Of a stretch of 44,355 nucleotides of DNA, positions 17,047 through 25,386 are shown in pieces (within the stretch, counting starts at the first letter, position 1; each line of letters opens with the position of its first letter). The translations under genes were made by a program, and so were the position numbers. A model generated the notes under the pieces. The model was not told where the DNA came from. It saw nothing but the letters and a program-made list of their open reading frames with translations, and did not search any database. Source of the stretch: a virus; the IMG/VR virus record IMGVR_UViG_3300044684_000248, positions 1 through 44,355 of that record. One strand, written 5' to 3'.

Positions 17047-17537
17047 GGTGCGGTATCACCCGTAGTGCGAATCGTGCAGGAATCGGCGACGGCAGCGGCG
17101 CCGGCTGTAGTCGTGCGGCGAAACCAGACGGCGCGGCTTTGGTTTGCCGGTATGTCACCCAAAGCCACGCCAGCGCCTTGGGTAGCGGCGGCGACGAAGG
17201 TCACGCCAACGGGTGCCGTGTTTTCGTCGGCAACCGCCTGCTCAGTACCGTTTAGCGGGGATGTCCCGACGCCAACGTCGATCGTGGTCGACGGGCTCGG
17301 GGTATTCGTTGGGATCCAGAGAACAGCACCCGACAGCGTCAGGGTTGCGTGAGCGTTGTGCACGTACACGCAGCGATACTCGATATCGCCGGCGACTGCC
17401 TCGGCCGACGAGACGTCATCGAAGATCGAGGCGCCAGCCACCGTCGTCGATTTCGCACCGCCCAGCGATGCCAAAGGCGACGTGTTGCCGGCGCCGCCGG
17501 ACAGTCGGTATTGAATGTCGGTCGAGGCAATTGCCAT
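17043..17537 (-). CDS. Phage structural protein downstream of the capsid
   Basis: This 164-aa protein is beta-rich with no signal peptide. The opening DIQYRLSGGAGN, the FDDVSSAEAVAGDIEYRCVYVHNAH block and the ANQSRAVWFRR C-terminal part match a conserved phage protein family found after capsid genes. I know no established function; a head decoration or cement role fits. It ends with an ATGA overlap into the Ig-repeat protein. Confidence 0.72.
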   Translation of the reverse strand: MAIASTDIQYRLSGGAGNTSPLASLGGAKSTTVAGASIFDDVSSAEAVAGDIEYRCVYVHNAHATLTLSGAVLWIPTNTPSPSTTIDVGVGTSPLNGTEQAVADENTAPVGVTFVAAATQGAGVALGDIPANQSRAVWFRRTTTAGAAAVADSCTIRTTGDTAP

Positions 17538-17546
17538 ATCGGTCTT

Positions 17547-17726
17547 TCATTGTTCAGCGAGCCGCATGGCGATGAACGCCTGCAGCTCGTCGTCGGACTT
17601 GCCGACTATGTCTTCGGGGAAGATCGCCACCGAGCGCGAACGATCGCGAACGACGACTAGGAGAGCGCCCGGGGCCGCTGCCTCGGCGCGCACGTTGGCG
17701 AGCCAGGCCGCGGTATCGGGGCTCAT
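17547..17726 (-). CDS. Small hypothetical head-region protein
   Basis: This 59-aa acidic protein (MSPDTAAWLANVRAEA at the start, SDDELQAFIAMRLAEQ at the end) lies four bases after the upstream 52-aa gene and ten before the next gene. Codon use and spacing support it as real. No recognised family. Confidence 0.6.
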   Translation of the reverse strand: MSPDTAAWLANVRAEAAAPGALLVVVRDRSRSVAIFPEDIVGKSDDELQAFIAMRLAEQ

Positions 17727-17730
17727 GGGG

Positions 17731-17889
17731 TTACTTCAGCGACTCCGCGTACGCGACCGCTGCGGGCTCTGCGTCCAGGGCGCCCGGCTGGGCCTTCACT
17801 TCTGCGGCATCGACTTCGACGACGTCGTTCGGTTTGCCGTACGCGCATTCGACGAGGACGCGCGCTTTCACTTTTTTGGCTTCTGCCAT
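17731..17889 (-). CDS. Small hypothetical protein after the capsid gene
   Basis: This 52-aa protein starts MAEAKKVKARVLVECAYGKP and has GGAGA eight bases upstream of the ATG. It resembles the short proteins of unknown function that often follow HK97-type capsid genes, with a beta-strand pair around VLVECAYG and VVEVDAAEV. Possibly a minor head protein. Confidence 0.68.
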   Translation of the reverse strand: MAEAKKVKARVLVECAYGKPNDVVEVDAAEVKAQPGALDAEPAAVAYAESLK

Positions 17890-17939
17890 GTTCTATCTCC
17901 AGGGATGGCAGCCGGCGCCAGTCCGGCCGCCGGTTACGA

Positions 17940-19142
17940 TCAGGTAGCGCTGTTCTGGTACAGGCGAACAGCCGCGGTATCGAGCAGGTTGCCGCCCGAA
18001 CGGGTCCAGCCGCAGAAGCCGACTTGGCCGTTGAGGGCGAAGGCCGAGTCGTCGAAGCGACGCATCGTGGTGCTGTTCTTGACGTCGCGGATGGTGTATT
18101 GCGAGAAGTCGCCGAACGCGATGGACTTAGCGTTGGCAGCCATGACCGCCATGTCGTCGTTGACGTTGACCGGCTTGCCCAGCAGCAGATCGGGCGCGCC
18201 TTCGGTGACGGCGGGGATCCAGATCGGACGACCGACGGTGTCCTTCAGCTTGGAGACTGCTGCGACGCTCAGGTCGTTCATCATCCAAGCTGCATTCGCG
18301 CGGTAAGCGCGGTTGACCGAGTGCTTCAGGTCGACCAGGTCGTCGTAGAGGACGGTCAGGGTCTGGCCGCTTGCGCCGACCTTACCGACGGACGATGCCG
18401 TGACGATGCCGGTCGGCTGGCTCGAGCCCGTACCGACGGTGTAGTGCAGGTTCTGGATGCGTGCGATGCGGGTCGCGAGCCGGTTGACCACGAATGCGAC
18501 GACGTCGATGGCGCTGTCCTGGATCAGTTCCAGCGGCAGGGCGATCTTCTTCGACGAGTACTTGTAGACCGGCAGACCGACAGTACCGAAGGTGATGTCG
18601 CCACCGCTCGCGCCGCCGTTCTCGGCGACGATCTCACCCACTTCGCCCGTGCCGTCGCTGGTCGGGAAATTCATGGCGTGGCCGGTTTCCGTCGTCAGGA
18701 CCGTGGCGACGCCGCGCATGCCGCCGAAGGCCTTCAGGCGGTCGATGACCATCGCTGCGACTTCCGCCGGCACGGTGTAGCCGCCCTCGCCCGGGGTCGT
18801 GGTCGACATGGCGTTGCGGATCGCTGCGGCTTGCTCCGCGGTGACGTTCTGGCCATGACGCATGTACAGGGCCACGGCAACCAGTGCCGAGATTTCGACA
18901 TCGCCGTCTTGCTTCGGCGGTTTGCGCGAGGCGTCGTTGAAGAACTTCTCGGCTTCCAGCTCGCGCATGGTCTCGAGGTTACGGATCTGCGCCTTCGCGC
19001 CGTTGATCTCGTTGGTGAAGCCGTCGAACTTGGCTTGGTCTTCGGCGGACCAGATCTGATCGCCTTTTTCGTTCAGCAGGTGCTGGGCTTGTTGCGCGAA
19101 GTTTGCAATCTTCTCGCGCAGGGCTTGGATGGTAACGGCCAT
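17940..19142 (-). CDS. Major capsid protein (HK97 fold)
   Basis: This 400-aa protein is of the HK97 family. Residues 1-75 form a coiled-coil delta domain (EKIANFAQQAQHLLNEKG, then NEINGAKAQIRNLETMRELEAEKF) that usually acts as internal scaffold and is cut off by the prohead protease. The core follows from about residue 100, with GEGGYTVPAEVA, ALPLELIQDSAID and the SIAFGDFSQYTIRD segment of the spine and P-domain. AAGGAA lies six bases before the ATG. It is preceded by the ClpP-like protease gene and separated from it by a terminator. Confidence 0.95.
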   Translation of the reverse strand: MAVTIQALREKIANFAQQAQHLLNEKGDQIWSAEDQAKFDGFTNEINGAKAQIRNLETMRELEAEKFFNDASRKPPKQDGDVEISALVAVALYMRHGQNVTAEQAAAIRNAMSTTTPGEGGYTVPAEVAAMVIDRLKAFGGMRGVATVLTTETGHAMNFPTSDGTGEVGEIVAENGGASGGDITFGTVGLPVYKYSSKKIALPLELIQDSAIDVVAFVVNRLATRIARIQNLHYTVGTGSSQPTGIVTASSVGKVGASGQTLTVLYDDLVDLKHSVNRAYRANAAWMMNDLSVAAVSKLKDTVGRPIWIPAVTEGAPDLLLGKPVNVNDDMAVMAANAKSIAFGDFSQYTIRDVKNSTTMRRFDDSAFALNGQVGFCGWTRSGGNLLDTAAVRLYQNSAT

Positions 19143-19162
19143 GTGGTTCCTTAAAATGAAAA

Positions 19163-19181
19163 GGGAGCCACATGGGCTCCC
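19163..19181 (-). terminator. Intrinsic terminator between protease and capsid genes
   Basis: Perfect 7-bp stem GGGAGCC / GGCTCCC with five-base loop, followed on the minus strand by TTTTCATTTT. Confidence 0.82.
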
Positions 19182-19225
19182 GGAGTCTGAGGCGACCGGC
19201 CTCGGCGGGTGTAGCGCGAGAAGCG

Positions 19226-20023
19226 TTACGAGGTTGCTTGAAGCAGTGCGAGACGGTTGCGATTCGCCTGGGTCACCGAGTTGGCGATCGGGTCGGCCTG
19301 CGGCTCGGACTCTTCCTGCGGCGCAGCAGGTGGCGGCGGCGCGGGTTCCGGCTCAGTCGGTGCGGGAGCTTCCGGTGCCGATGCAGTGAGCGCTGCGGGC
19401 GCCTTCGAGTACGCGGCGAGATTCCAGGTGTTCGACACGCCGTCTTCGCCAGCGATGCGGTCGATAAATCCGTGCTCCAGTGCCTCGGCGGCAGTCATCC
19501 ACGTTTCCGCCTCCATCATGGCGACGATTTCCTCGGCCGGCTTGCCCGTCTTGCTCGTATAGTCTTCCACGATGGTCAACTCGACCTTTTCCATCAGATC
19601 CGCGGTATCGCGCAGCGCCGTCTTGTCGCCGAAGGCTGCGCCTTGGGCGTTGTGGATCATGAAGAAGGCTCCGCGCTGCATCACTACCTCGCTGCAGGCC
19701 ACGGCAATGCTCGTGCCCGCACTCGCGCACAGGCTCACAACGTTGGCGATGGTCTTGCCGGGGAAATTGCGGATGGCCGCGGCGATTTCCTTGCCCTCAA
19801 AGACACTCCCTCCAGGAGTGTTGAATTGAATTTGCAGCGGTTGGGACGGGTCGGCCTTGGCCAGCGCAGCCACGATGTCGGCGGCATTGGCTTCAAACCC
19901 CGGGGCGATCACGCCGCGGATGAAGAGTGTCTGTCCGGCGGCATTGCTCACGAAGAGCTCCCGCTTGCCCGCGACCGCCGCAGTTGCGGCGTTATCGAGG
20001 CAGAGTTGAAAGAATGGATTCAT
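19226..20023 (-). CDS. ClpP-like prohead protease
   Basis: This 265-aa protein is of the S14/ClpP-type head maturation protease family. Residues 1-195 give the ClpP fold with NTPGGSVFEG at 68-77, nucleophile Ser101 in CASAGTS, His124 in FMIHNAQG and a likely Asp154 in EDYTSKTG. The last 60 residues are Pro/Glu/Ala-rich and may link to the scaffold. It would remove the capsid delta domain. TAATG overlap with the portal gene. Confidence 0.93.
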   Translation of the reverse strand: MNPFFQLCLDNAATAAVAGKRELFVSNAAGQTLFIRGVIAPGFEANAADIVAALAKADPSQPLQIQFNTPGGSVFEGKEIAAAIRNFPGKTIANVVSLCASAGTSIAVACSEVVMQRGAFFMIHNAQGAAFGDKTALRDTADLMEKVELTIVEDYTSKTGKPAEEIVAMMEAETWMTAAEALEHGFIDRIAGEDGVSNTWNLAAYSKAPAALTASAPEAPAPTEPEPAPPPPAAPQEESEPQADPIANSVTQANRNRLALLQATS

Positions 20024-21312
20024 TAAGCCGCCTTGTCCTCTTGCGGGTTGGTGGGTTGCCCCGTCTGCGCGACCTGATCACGCGGTGCGCGGTAGATTTC
20101 GTTTCCGCCGTCAATCGGGGGCATTCGCTGCCGACGGCGCACTTCGTCGATCGACATCCATCCGTCGCCGGCGCCTGGACCGCCAAGCGCTGCACGGAAG
20201 TACTCGCCCTGCGCCTTGATGTCGGTTTCGTACAGCGCCTCTCGGTAAAACTCGAGGAAACGGCCGTTGTTCCGCGGGTAGAGTTTGCGGTTCAGCTCCT
20301 GCTCGATTTTGCGGAGCCACGTTTGCAGCGTGTATTGAACGAAGGCGCGGCCGTTCGTTTCGAGTCCGGAGCCCCAGGACGTCGAGCCGGTGCTCTCGTT
20401 GATCATGAAACCAGGCACACCGAACGCGCGGGCGATGTCCATCACCTGAAACTTTCTCGCCTCGAGCAGCTGCGCGTCTTCAGCAGTCAGGCTCAGCTCC
20501 TTGGCCGAGATGCCCTCGGTCAGGACTAGAGGTAATCGATGCGCGTTGGCGAGCCCGGCATAACGATTGGCGAACGCTGTCTGCAGCTGCGTGATCTGCT
20601 GCTCGTTCATCCGGGCTGCGGCCTGCAAGATGATGGACGGGTGGGCGCCGCCTTCGAAGAACTTGCCGCTGTATTCATCCATCGCCAGCGCGTTGCCGAT
20701 CGCCGTACGAGCGCCAAACTGGATCACCGACATCGAACGCATCGTTGCATCATCGAACCCAAGGCCCGGGAAGTGCAGGATGTCGGAGGGGTCAAACCAG
20801 GTCGAAATCCCGTGAGCGGGCGAGTTCACGTAGTAGCGAACCCCTTCGCCGGGCGTGCGAATCGGTGAGACGCATCCCCAAGGCAGTGGAAGGATCTCGC
20901 GAATCGTGCCGTTCATTCGCCAGCGCAGCAGCGCGAAGGCATCACCGCGCAGCAGCTGCGCCATGCTCACGCCTTCCCACATCGAGGCCGCAGTGTACTG
21001 CTGGCTGGGCTGCTCATTCAGGAGATACCACAGGTCGCTCCGCGGCATGCGCGCCGGGATCTCACCGCCATCGAGCGAATATTCGTGGATCGGCATGCTG
21101 ACAATCGCGCCGGCGATCTTTGCCACGCAGGCGGCGACCGCCGACACGCGCATGGCTGAAGTGGCCGACACCGTCGTGCCAGATGGGGCCACCCCGAACG
21201 CCTCCATGACGTCGGAGCTGTACTGCGCCTGATTGCTTACCTTCGCCTCATCGCGACGCGCGGGCGACTGCCGCCAGTGCCCGGTGGCCTCCAGCGCATC
21301 GAATAATTCCAT
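20023..21312 (-). CDS. Portal protein (HK97 family)
   Basis: This 429-aa protein shows the HK97-type portal sequence: SAMRVSAVAACVAKIAGAIVSMP near residue 55, LLRGDAFALL near 120, WFDPSDILHF near 171 and the ARAFGVPGFMINESTGSTSWGSGLE block at about 291-316. It forms the dodecameric ring through which DNA is packaged. It lies eight bases after the large terminase gene. Confidence 0.94.
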   Translation of the reverse strand: MELFDALEATGHWRQSPARRDEAKVSNQAQYSSDVMEAFGVAPSGTTVSATSAMRVSAVAACVAKIAGAIVSMPIHEYSLDGGEIPARMPRSDLWYLLNEQPSQQYTAASMWEGVSMAQLLRGDAFALLRWRMNGTIREILPLPWGCVSPIRTPGEGVRYYVNSPAHGISTWFDPSDILHFPGLGFDDATMRSMSVIQFGARTAIGNALAMDEYSGKFFEGGAHPSIILQAAARMNEQQITQLQTAFANRYAGLANAHRLPLVLTEGISAKELSLTAEDAQLLEARKFQVMDIARAFGVPGFMINESTGSTSWGSGLETNGRAFVQYTLQTWLRKIEQELNRKLYPRNNGRFLEFYREALYETDIKAQGEYFRAALGGPGAGDGWMSIDEVRRRQRMPPIDGGNEIYRAPRDQVAQTGQPTNPQEDKAA

Positions 21313-21320
21313 AGTGTTCC

Positions 21321-23006
21321 TTACAGGAGTACGAAGCCCTGGGTGATTTCGCCGCAGTCGGCGACCGGATTCAGCGACATGAGCTCGACGGCATTCAGCA
21401 TCGCCATCAGGGGGTCGATCTTGGCGGAGCCGGATATCTGCTTCGTGATCAACACCGCGTTGCCGCGGGGCTCAACACGGGCATTACCAACACACCAAGC
21501 CATCAACGGCTGCGCGCCGTGCACGAACACACCCTCCGCGAGCTTCCGCTCGGCCGTCTTGATCGGGCCTGTCAGCTTCCATCCCTGGGAAATGCCGACG
21601 ATCCGATCCTCTGGAATGCCCGCCATGAGCATGGCGTCCAAAATGCCGCCGATACCGCTCGGGTCAATGCCCATCTTGTTGAGCAGCCCTGCCTCGTGGA
21701 CCATGGCGACGTTGGCAGCGAACTGTTCGACGTCCTCGCCGATTTGCTTCACCAGGGTTAGGTGCCCGTCCTTGGCGAAGTCCTGCAGCCTCGGGGCGAT
21801 TTCCTTGCGCCGCTCAAGCACGGAGGGGTGTGCCCATGCATGCCCCCAGCCAAGCCATCGGCGGGTCTCTTTGCAGCGGCCGATTGCGTACTGCCCAAGC
21901 AAGTCATCCAGGCCGCCGCCATCGCCACCCATCGTGACGACTTCGGAGCGTGCGATCAGGTCTTCGAGTGAGAACGTGGGTTCGAGGACGCCCTGCTGCT
22001 CCCAGAATTCGGCACCAGGCCAGCGATCCGACCGCAGATTCAGCCCGATCTCAACGTTCAGGTGCTTACTCAGAAAGCCCCGCAGCGATTCCTCGCCACC
22101 GGCCTGCGCCTTGCGCAGTTCGCGCTCGAGGAACTCGGCGTCGACCGAGAATCCGAGATTCGGATTGACGATTCCGAAGTTCTCCGGTTTCAGGTGCTCG
22201 CCCGCGGCAATCATCTCTTCCGGGAACTCGTACAACACCGGAACGAAGCGCGGATCGTCGATTTTCCCGTCGCGCACGTCACGCGCATACTGCAGCTTCT
22301 GGCGGAACACGCCGGCGGGCGGCTCGTCTGACTGAGTCGTCAGGTAGATGACGAAGCCTTCCGGACGCGACGCCAAGCCGCCGATGGCCTCACGCAGCAT
22401 GTTCTCGGCGTTGGCCTGCTTACCAAACAGCCAGATTTCGTCGACCAGCGTACCGACCGACTTCTTGCCGGCCGCCGTGTTGGCGTCGGCAGCGATCACC
22501 TTCAGCGTCGCCGAGGTGCCGCGGTGCGTGATGGTCTTGATATGGGTCTGGACCTGCATCAGGTCGTCCAAATCCTCCTCGTGCTTCACCATGTCCCGGC
22601 TTGGTGCGAAGGAGTTCGCCGCCACTTCGAGCGTCGGCGCCAGAATCGTGAACTCGCCCGACATGCGCCAGTTGAGGATCAGCGCCGTCATCATGATGCC
22701 GGCCGCAATGGTCGACTTCGAGTTCTTCTTGGGGATCAGGATGAACCATTCCGTGATCAAGCGACGCCCCTCGGTGGGCGAGTCCGGACGAGCGTCGTAA
22801 GCGCCGAAGATGGAAGCGACCAGGTCGAAGACCCACTGATCACACGCCTCACCAAAAGTCGGGCTTCCGGGCGCATCAACGATCTTCAGCTGCTTGAATA
22901 TCTGGACGGCGTGCTCGGCCTGCTCAGGAAAAAGCGGCGGCGGGATGATGGACTGGCCCTTCTTCAGCCGCTCTTTCCAGTCGAGGCAGGCTGTTGACCA
23001 CTCCAT
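21321..23006 (-). CDS. terL: Terminase large subunit
   Basis: This 561-aa packaging motor has an N-terminal ATPase with the Walker A-type IPKKNSKST at residues 91-99, followed by the hydrophobic segment AAGIMMTALIL, and Walker B GTLVDE ending in Asp189-Glu190. The C-terminal half holds the RNase H-like nuclease (GGDGGGLDDLLG and the later KMGIDPSGIGG region supply acidic residues). AAGGAGG lies five bases before the ATG at 23006; a GTG two codons earlier lies inside that site. It pumps and cuts the DNA concatemer at the portal. Confidence 0.95.
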   Translation of the reverse strand: MEWSTACLDWKERLKKGQSIIPPPLFPEQAEHAVQIFKQLKIVDAPGSPTFGEACDQWVFDLVASIFGAYDARPDSPTEGRRLITEWFILIPKKNSKSTIAAGIMMTALILNWRMSGEFTILAPTLEVAANSFAPSRDMVKHEEDLDDLMQVQTHIKTITHRGTSATLKVIAADANTAAGKKSVGTLVDEIWLFGKQANAENMLREAIGGLASRPEGFVIYLTTQSDEPPAGVFRQKLQYARDVRDGKIDDPRFVPVLYEFPEEMIAAGEHLKPENFGIVNPNLGFSVDAEFLERELRKAQAGGEESLRGFLSKHLNVEIGLNLRSDRWPGAEFWEQQGVLEPTFSLEDLIARSEVVTMGGDGGGLDDLLGQYAIGRCKETRRWLGWGHAWAHPSVLERRKEIAPRLQDFAKDGHLTLVKQIGEDVEQFAANVAMVHEAGLLNKMGIDPSGIGGILDAMLMAGIPEDRIVGISQGWKLTGPIKTAERKLAEGVFVHGAQPLMAWCVGNARVEPRGNAVLITKQISGSAKIDPLMAMLNAVELMSLNPVADCGEITQGFVLL

Positions 23007-23017
23007 GTGCACCTCCT

Positions 23018-23476
23018 TTACTTCACGCGCTTGAGCCCTGGTGCCGCCGGCGTGCCGAACTTGTTAGCGGCTTTCTTCGCCGCGTCGGCCTGCGCGTCCT
23101 TCTTCCCGCCCTCGCCGAGCTTCTGATGCTTGAACGGCAACATCGCCTTTGCGGCGTCTATCCGGTACCGAAGATCGGCGGCCGGCTCGTTCATGATCGT
23201 GACCAGGAATTTGATCGGGTCTTCCGTCCTCGGGATGTCAAAAACGACATCATCCGACCCGCCTAGGGGCTGCGGCGGTGGCTGCGCCGCGCGGGCGCCA
23301 GGCCCACCTTTCCGATGGTTTTCGATGTGACTTTTAACAGCCGGCTCTTTAACAAGCCGTGACCCTGCGGCCGATGCCGTTTTTTCGCTGTATCCGGCGC
23401 GAATCGCCGCTTCCTTGTTGGAGAACCCGGCCAACACGGCATCGGCGAAGGCTCGCTGTTTGCCTGTTAAAGCCAT
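23018..23476 (-). CDS. terS: Terminase small subunit
   Basis: This 152-aa protein has the classical Terminase_2 helix-turn-helix near the N-terminus (MALTGKQRAFADAVLAGFSN, then KEAAIRAGYSEKTASAAGSRLVKEPAVKSHI), which recognises the packaging start site. A helical oligomerisation region (DAAKAMLPFKHQKLGEG) and a basic tail follow. The ATG at 23476 has GGAGG nine bases upstream. It is 11 bases before terL. Confidence 0.92.
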   Translation of the reverse strand: MALTGKQRAFADAVLAGFSNKEAAIRAGYSEKTASAAGSRLVKEPAVKSHIENHRKGGPGARAAQPPPQPLGGSDDVVFDIPRTEDPIKFLVTIMNEPAADLRYRIDAAKAMLPFKHQKLGEGGKKDAQADAAKKAANKFGTPAAPGLKRVK

Positions 23477-23725
23477 TAACAAATACCTCCACGGGGGAAA
23501 AATTCTGCGGATGAGAGACAGTGCGGTGTCGGCGTCGAAAAACCTCTAGACTTTGACCCCGCCCCTTACCCATCGGCAACTTTGCTCAACAAACAGGCAG
23601 ATCCTCATGGAAACGTTTTCCTCTGGAAATGTTGCTCAAAGACATGCTTTGCCTAAGGGTCCGCGCTCGAAATTTTTTTATTTTGTAGCTCCTTACGATA
23701 TAGCGTAAGAAGTTGCCACGACGCA
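23477..23725. other. Non-coding gap between HNH and terS, possible cos region
   Basis: No gene seen in 249 bases. It holds an AT-rich patch (23671-23686) and a CTTACG / CGTAAG inverted repeat at 23692-23709 just after the HNH stop. In HK97-like phages the cos site lies by the HNH and small terminase genes, so this stretch is a candidate. I cannot see a defined cos sequence. Confidence 0.35.
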
Positions 23726-24046
23726 TCATCCGCGCGCTCGATCTCGAGCCTCACGCGCCGTCTTGGCATCATGGCAAGGCTGGCAAAGGAGTTCCTTATT
23801 GGTGTCCTCGTCCGTGCCGCCCTGCCACAGTGGGGTGATGTGGTCGACCGCGGCGCCGACGCTCACGCGGTCCTGGCGCAAGCATTCCTGGCACAGCCCC
23901 TTGTCTCGCTTGCGGATGCGGTCGCGGTCCTGCACGCCAGCCCATCCGCGCTTGCGCTGCACGGTGTCAGGCCGAGGCGGATTGAACGTAGCCAATCGCT
24001 GTCCTGCAGCCTGCAGCCGCGGCTTGAGCGTCTGCAGCTTAGCCAT
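23726..24046 (-). CDS. HNH endonuclease
   Basis: This 106-aa HNH nuclease has Zn-binding CQEC near residue 59 and CQPC near the end, the central VDHITPLWQGG with the catalytic His, and the NKELLCQPCHDAKT motif. HNH proteins next to terminases in HK97-type phages are needed for terminase cutting at cos. The ATG at 24046 has GAAGG seven bases upstream and overlaps the preceding small gene (TGATG), which favours it over an upstream GTG at 24082. Confidence 0.9.
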   Translation of the reverse strand: MAKLQTLKPRLQAAGQRLATFNPPRPDTVQRKRGWAGVQDRDRIRKRDKGLCQECLRQDRVSVGAAVDHITPLWQGGTDEDTNKELLCQPCHDAKTAREARDRARG

Positions 24047-24201
24047 CAGCAGACCTTCGACAGCACGCGGCAGATTCGCCACGCTGCGATGAATGCCTTC
24101 GGCGGCGACAACCCGTACGCGCGCCAGGCGCGATACGAGCGGACGAAGCGCTGATGCAGCGGTGGCATGTGCAGGCGGATGACGTTCGATTCATCGGTCA
24201 T
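24046..24201 (-). CDS. Small basic hypothetical protein
   Basis: This 51-aa, Arg-rich protein begins MTDESNVIRLHMPPLHQRFV. It is linked on both sides by start-stop overlaps (ATGA upstream, TGATG downstream), which is the main evidence that it is translated. The HMPPLHQRFVRSYRAWRAYG stretch is amphipathic. Family unknown. Confidence 0.62.
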   Translation of the reverse strand: MTDESNVIRLHMPPLHQRFVRSYRAWRAYGLSPPKAFIAAWRICRVLSKVC

Positions 24202-24488
24202 TGCTCTCTCCATGCGATGGGCACCTGATCGCGCAACCGCTGCGACCTGAACAGATCGCGAAGCATGCCGCGCACGTTATCGGGCAGGCTGCGCGCCAGC
24301 TGGACGAACGTCTGGCCAGGGGCGCCGTATCCCTTCGATCGAAGGATCGCTTTCGCATCCTCACAGTCGACGAGGTGCGCAGCGATCTGGTTCAGGCGCG
24401 CGATGTTCGCAACCTTGCACGTGTTCGCGTTCTCGCCCATCACTGCGCGCAGGATCTCGGCGCGGTAGACGTCTGCCGGGCCTTTCAT
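24198..24488 (-). CDS. Hypothetical phage protein before HNH/terminase
   Basis: This 96-aa, probably all-helical protein starts MKGPADVYRAEILRAVMGEN and contains LNQIAAHLVDCEDAKAILRSKGYG. ATGA overlaps on both sides. It resembles proteins placed before terminase genes in other phages of Burkholderiales. No function known. Confidence 0.72.
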   Translation of the reverse strand: MKGPADVYRAEILRAVMGENANTCKVANIARLNQIAAHLVDCEDAKAILRSKGYGAPGQTFVQLARSLPDNVRGMLRDLFRSQRLRDQVPIAWREQ

Positions 24489-24577
24489 GCCGCCGCTCGC
24501 ATACGCTCATAGTCCGCCTGTTCGCGGAGACGCTGCAGCTTGTAGCGCAGGAAAGCGAGTTCGTCTTCGACGCTCAT
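24485..24577 (-). CDS. Tiny hypothetical protein, 30 aa
   Basis: The sequence MSVEDELAFLRYKLQRLRE and so on is one charged amphipathic helix. GAGG lies seven bases before the ATG and the stop overlaps the next ATG (ATGA). This suggests a coupled small protein or a translated leader. Confidence 0.55.
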   Translation of the reverse strand: MSVEDELAFLRYKLQRLREQADYERMRAAA

Positions 24578-24598
24578 GGCGCACCTCAGAATAAAAAA

Positions 24599-24622
24599 TG
24601 CCGCGAACGCATTTCTGCGGCA
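24599..24622 (-). terminator. Intrinsic terminator
   Basis: On the minus strand TGCCGC / GCGGCA is followed by TTTTTTATT. It lies after the 91-aa gene and before the small packaging-region operon. Confidence 0.8.
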
Positions 24623-24666
24623 GGCGGCGAAAGTCCAAGAGAGAGAACTTGGAGGAGACTCGGTAA

Positions 24667-24942
24667 TTAGTCGGGCGCTTCCGTGAAGGTCACGTAGTAC
24701 TTCTTCCCGACCACAAGCTGGTCGTTGACGCTCGGGTTCAAGATCGACCCCTTGAATTCAGCGTATGGTGTCCAATGGCCGAATATGGCATTTTCGGACG
24801 CCTGCTGTTTCTCGGTCGATCCTTCCCACACCGCGCCGAAGTGGACCGACTGGCCCGGCATTTCTTCGTTGGTTGAGCTGTAACCCTTCATCGGGTTTTT
24901 GCTGTGCAGTTGCAGCTTGCAGACCATGATGTGTTCAGACAT
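24667..24942 (-). CDS. Hypothetical protein at the head of the late operon
   Basis: This 91-aa beta-rich protein (MVCKLQLHSKNPM at the start, VGKKYYVTFTEAPD at the end) has AGGTGA upstream of its ATG. The pattern recalls short proteins of unknown function common in tailed phages. It is followed by a terminator and preceded by a long structured non-coding stretch. Confidence 0.75.
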   Translation of the reverse strand: MSEHIMVCKLQLHSKNPMKGYSSTNEEMPGQSVHFGAVWEGSTEKQQASENAIFGHWTPYAEFKGSILNPSVNDQLVVGKKYYVTFTEAPD

Positions 24943-25312
24943 TTGTTCACCTATAAAAGTGGCAGCCCATATGGGCCAATATAGGGCGGTGGTCTTACAG
25001 TCTTGCAGCCCTGCTTTGGTCGTGGCGGCCGGTGCTTAAGTTCCGGCTCCGTTCACACTGGAACTGTCGTTTCAACGTCGCGTAGTAACTCGCGTCGCAT
25101 CAGCTAATGCGCATTCGCCACACAGAGGAACACAAACGCCGCATTCCGCGTTCTCAGCCATTCCGGCGCGCTTATGCGCCTCTGTGTGGCGACGGGTTAC
25201 GCCCGTCAAGCGCCGACGCTCGCATAAGGCAGCGTTTGCAATTTTCAACAGTTGGAGAGAAGTCGGCGGGGCCAAGCCGCTTGTCGTCGGAGGCACAAAA
25301 AACCGCTGAAAC
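24943..25312. other. Structured non-coding stretch upstream of the late genes
   Basis: I find no gene in these 370 bases. Visible structures: a 12-bp palindrome GCCCATATGGGC at 24965-24976 just upstream of the 91-aa gene, a 13-bp inverted repeat (25116-25128 and 25179-25191) and a GACGGG / CCCGTC hairpin at 25191-25207. The position after the Q-like gene and before the head genes suits a late promoter and antitermination site, or a small RNA. Confidence 0.45.
25116..25191. repeat. Perfect 13-bp inverted repeat, 50-bp spacing
   Basis: CGCCACACAGAGG (25116-25128) and its exact complement CCTCTGTGTGGCG (25179-25191) could form a long stem-loop in RNA or act as a paired protein site. The interval also holds short CGC/GCG repeats. 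Confidence 0.85.
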
Positions 25313-25355
25313 ATAAACAAAAATGCTTGCGTTTATAAACATTTTTGTTTATAGT
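25313..25355 (+). promoter_or_regulatory. hicAB promoter and palindromic operator
   Basis: Perfect 13-bp inverted repeat ATAAACAAAAATG / CATTTTTGTTTAT (25313-25325, 25340-25352) with a smaller palindrome GTTTATAAAC between. A promoter with -35 TTGCGT (25327-25332), 17-base spacing and -10 TATAGT (25350-25355) lies inside it. This fits repression by the HicB helix-turn-helix. Confidence 0.82.
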
Positions 25356-25386
25356 ATCTACATCGACAACACAACAAGGAGGTGCA

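Noticed and set aside
18024-19154. Plus-strand open frame of 376 codons opposite the capsid gene
   Set aside because: Shadow of the HK97-type capsid gene; composition dominated by Arg, Asp and Val as expected for antisense.
23692-23709. CTTACG/CGTAAG hairpin as a terminator of the HNH gene
   Set aside because: The stem is short and AT-containing, and the following sequence is A-rich rather than T-rich on the minus strand.
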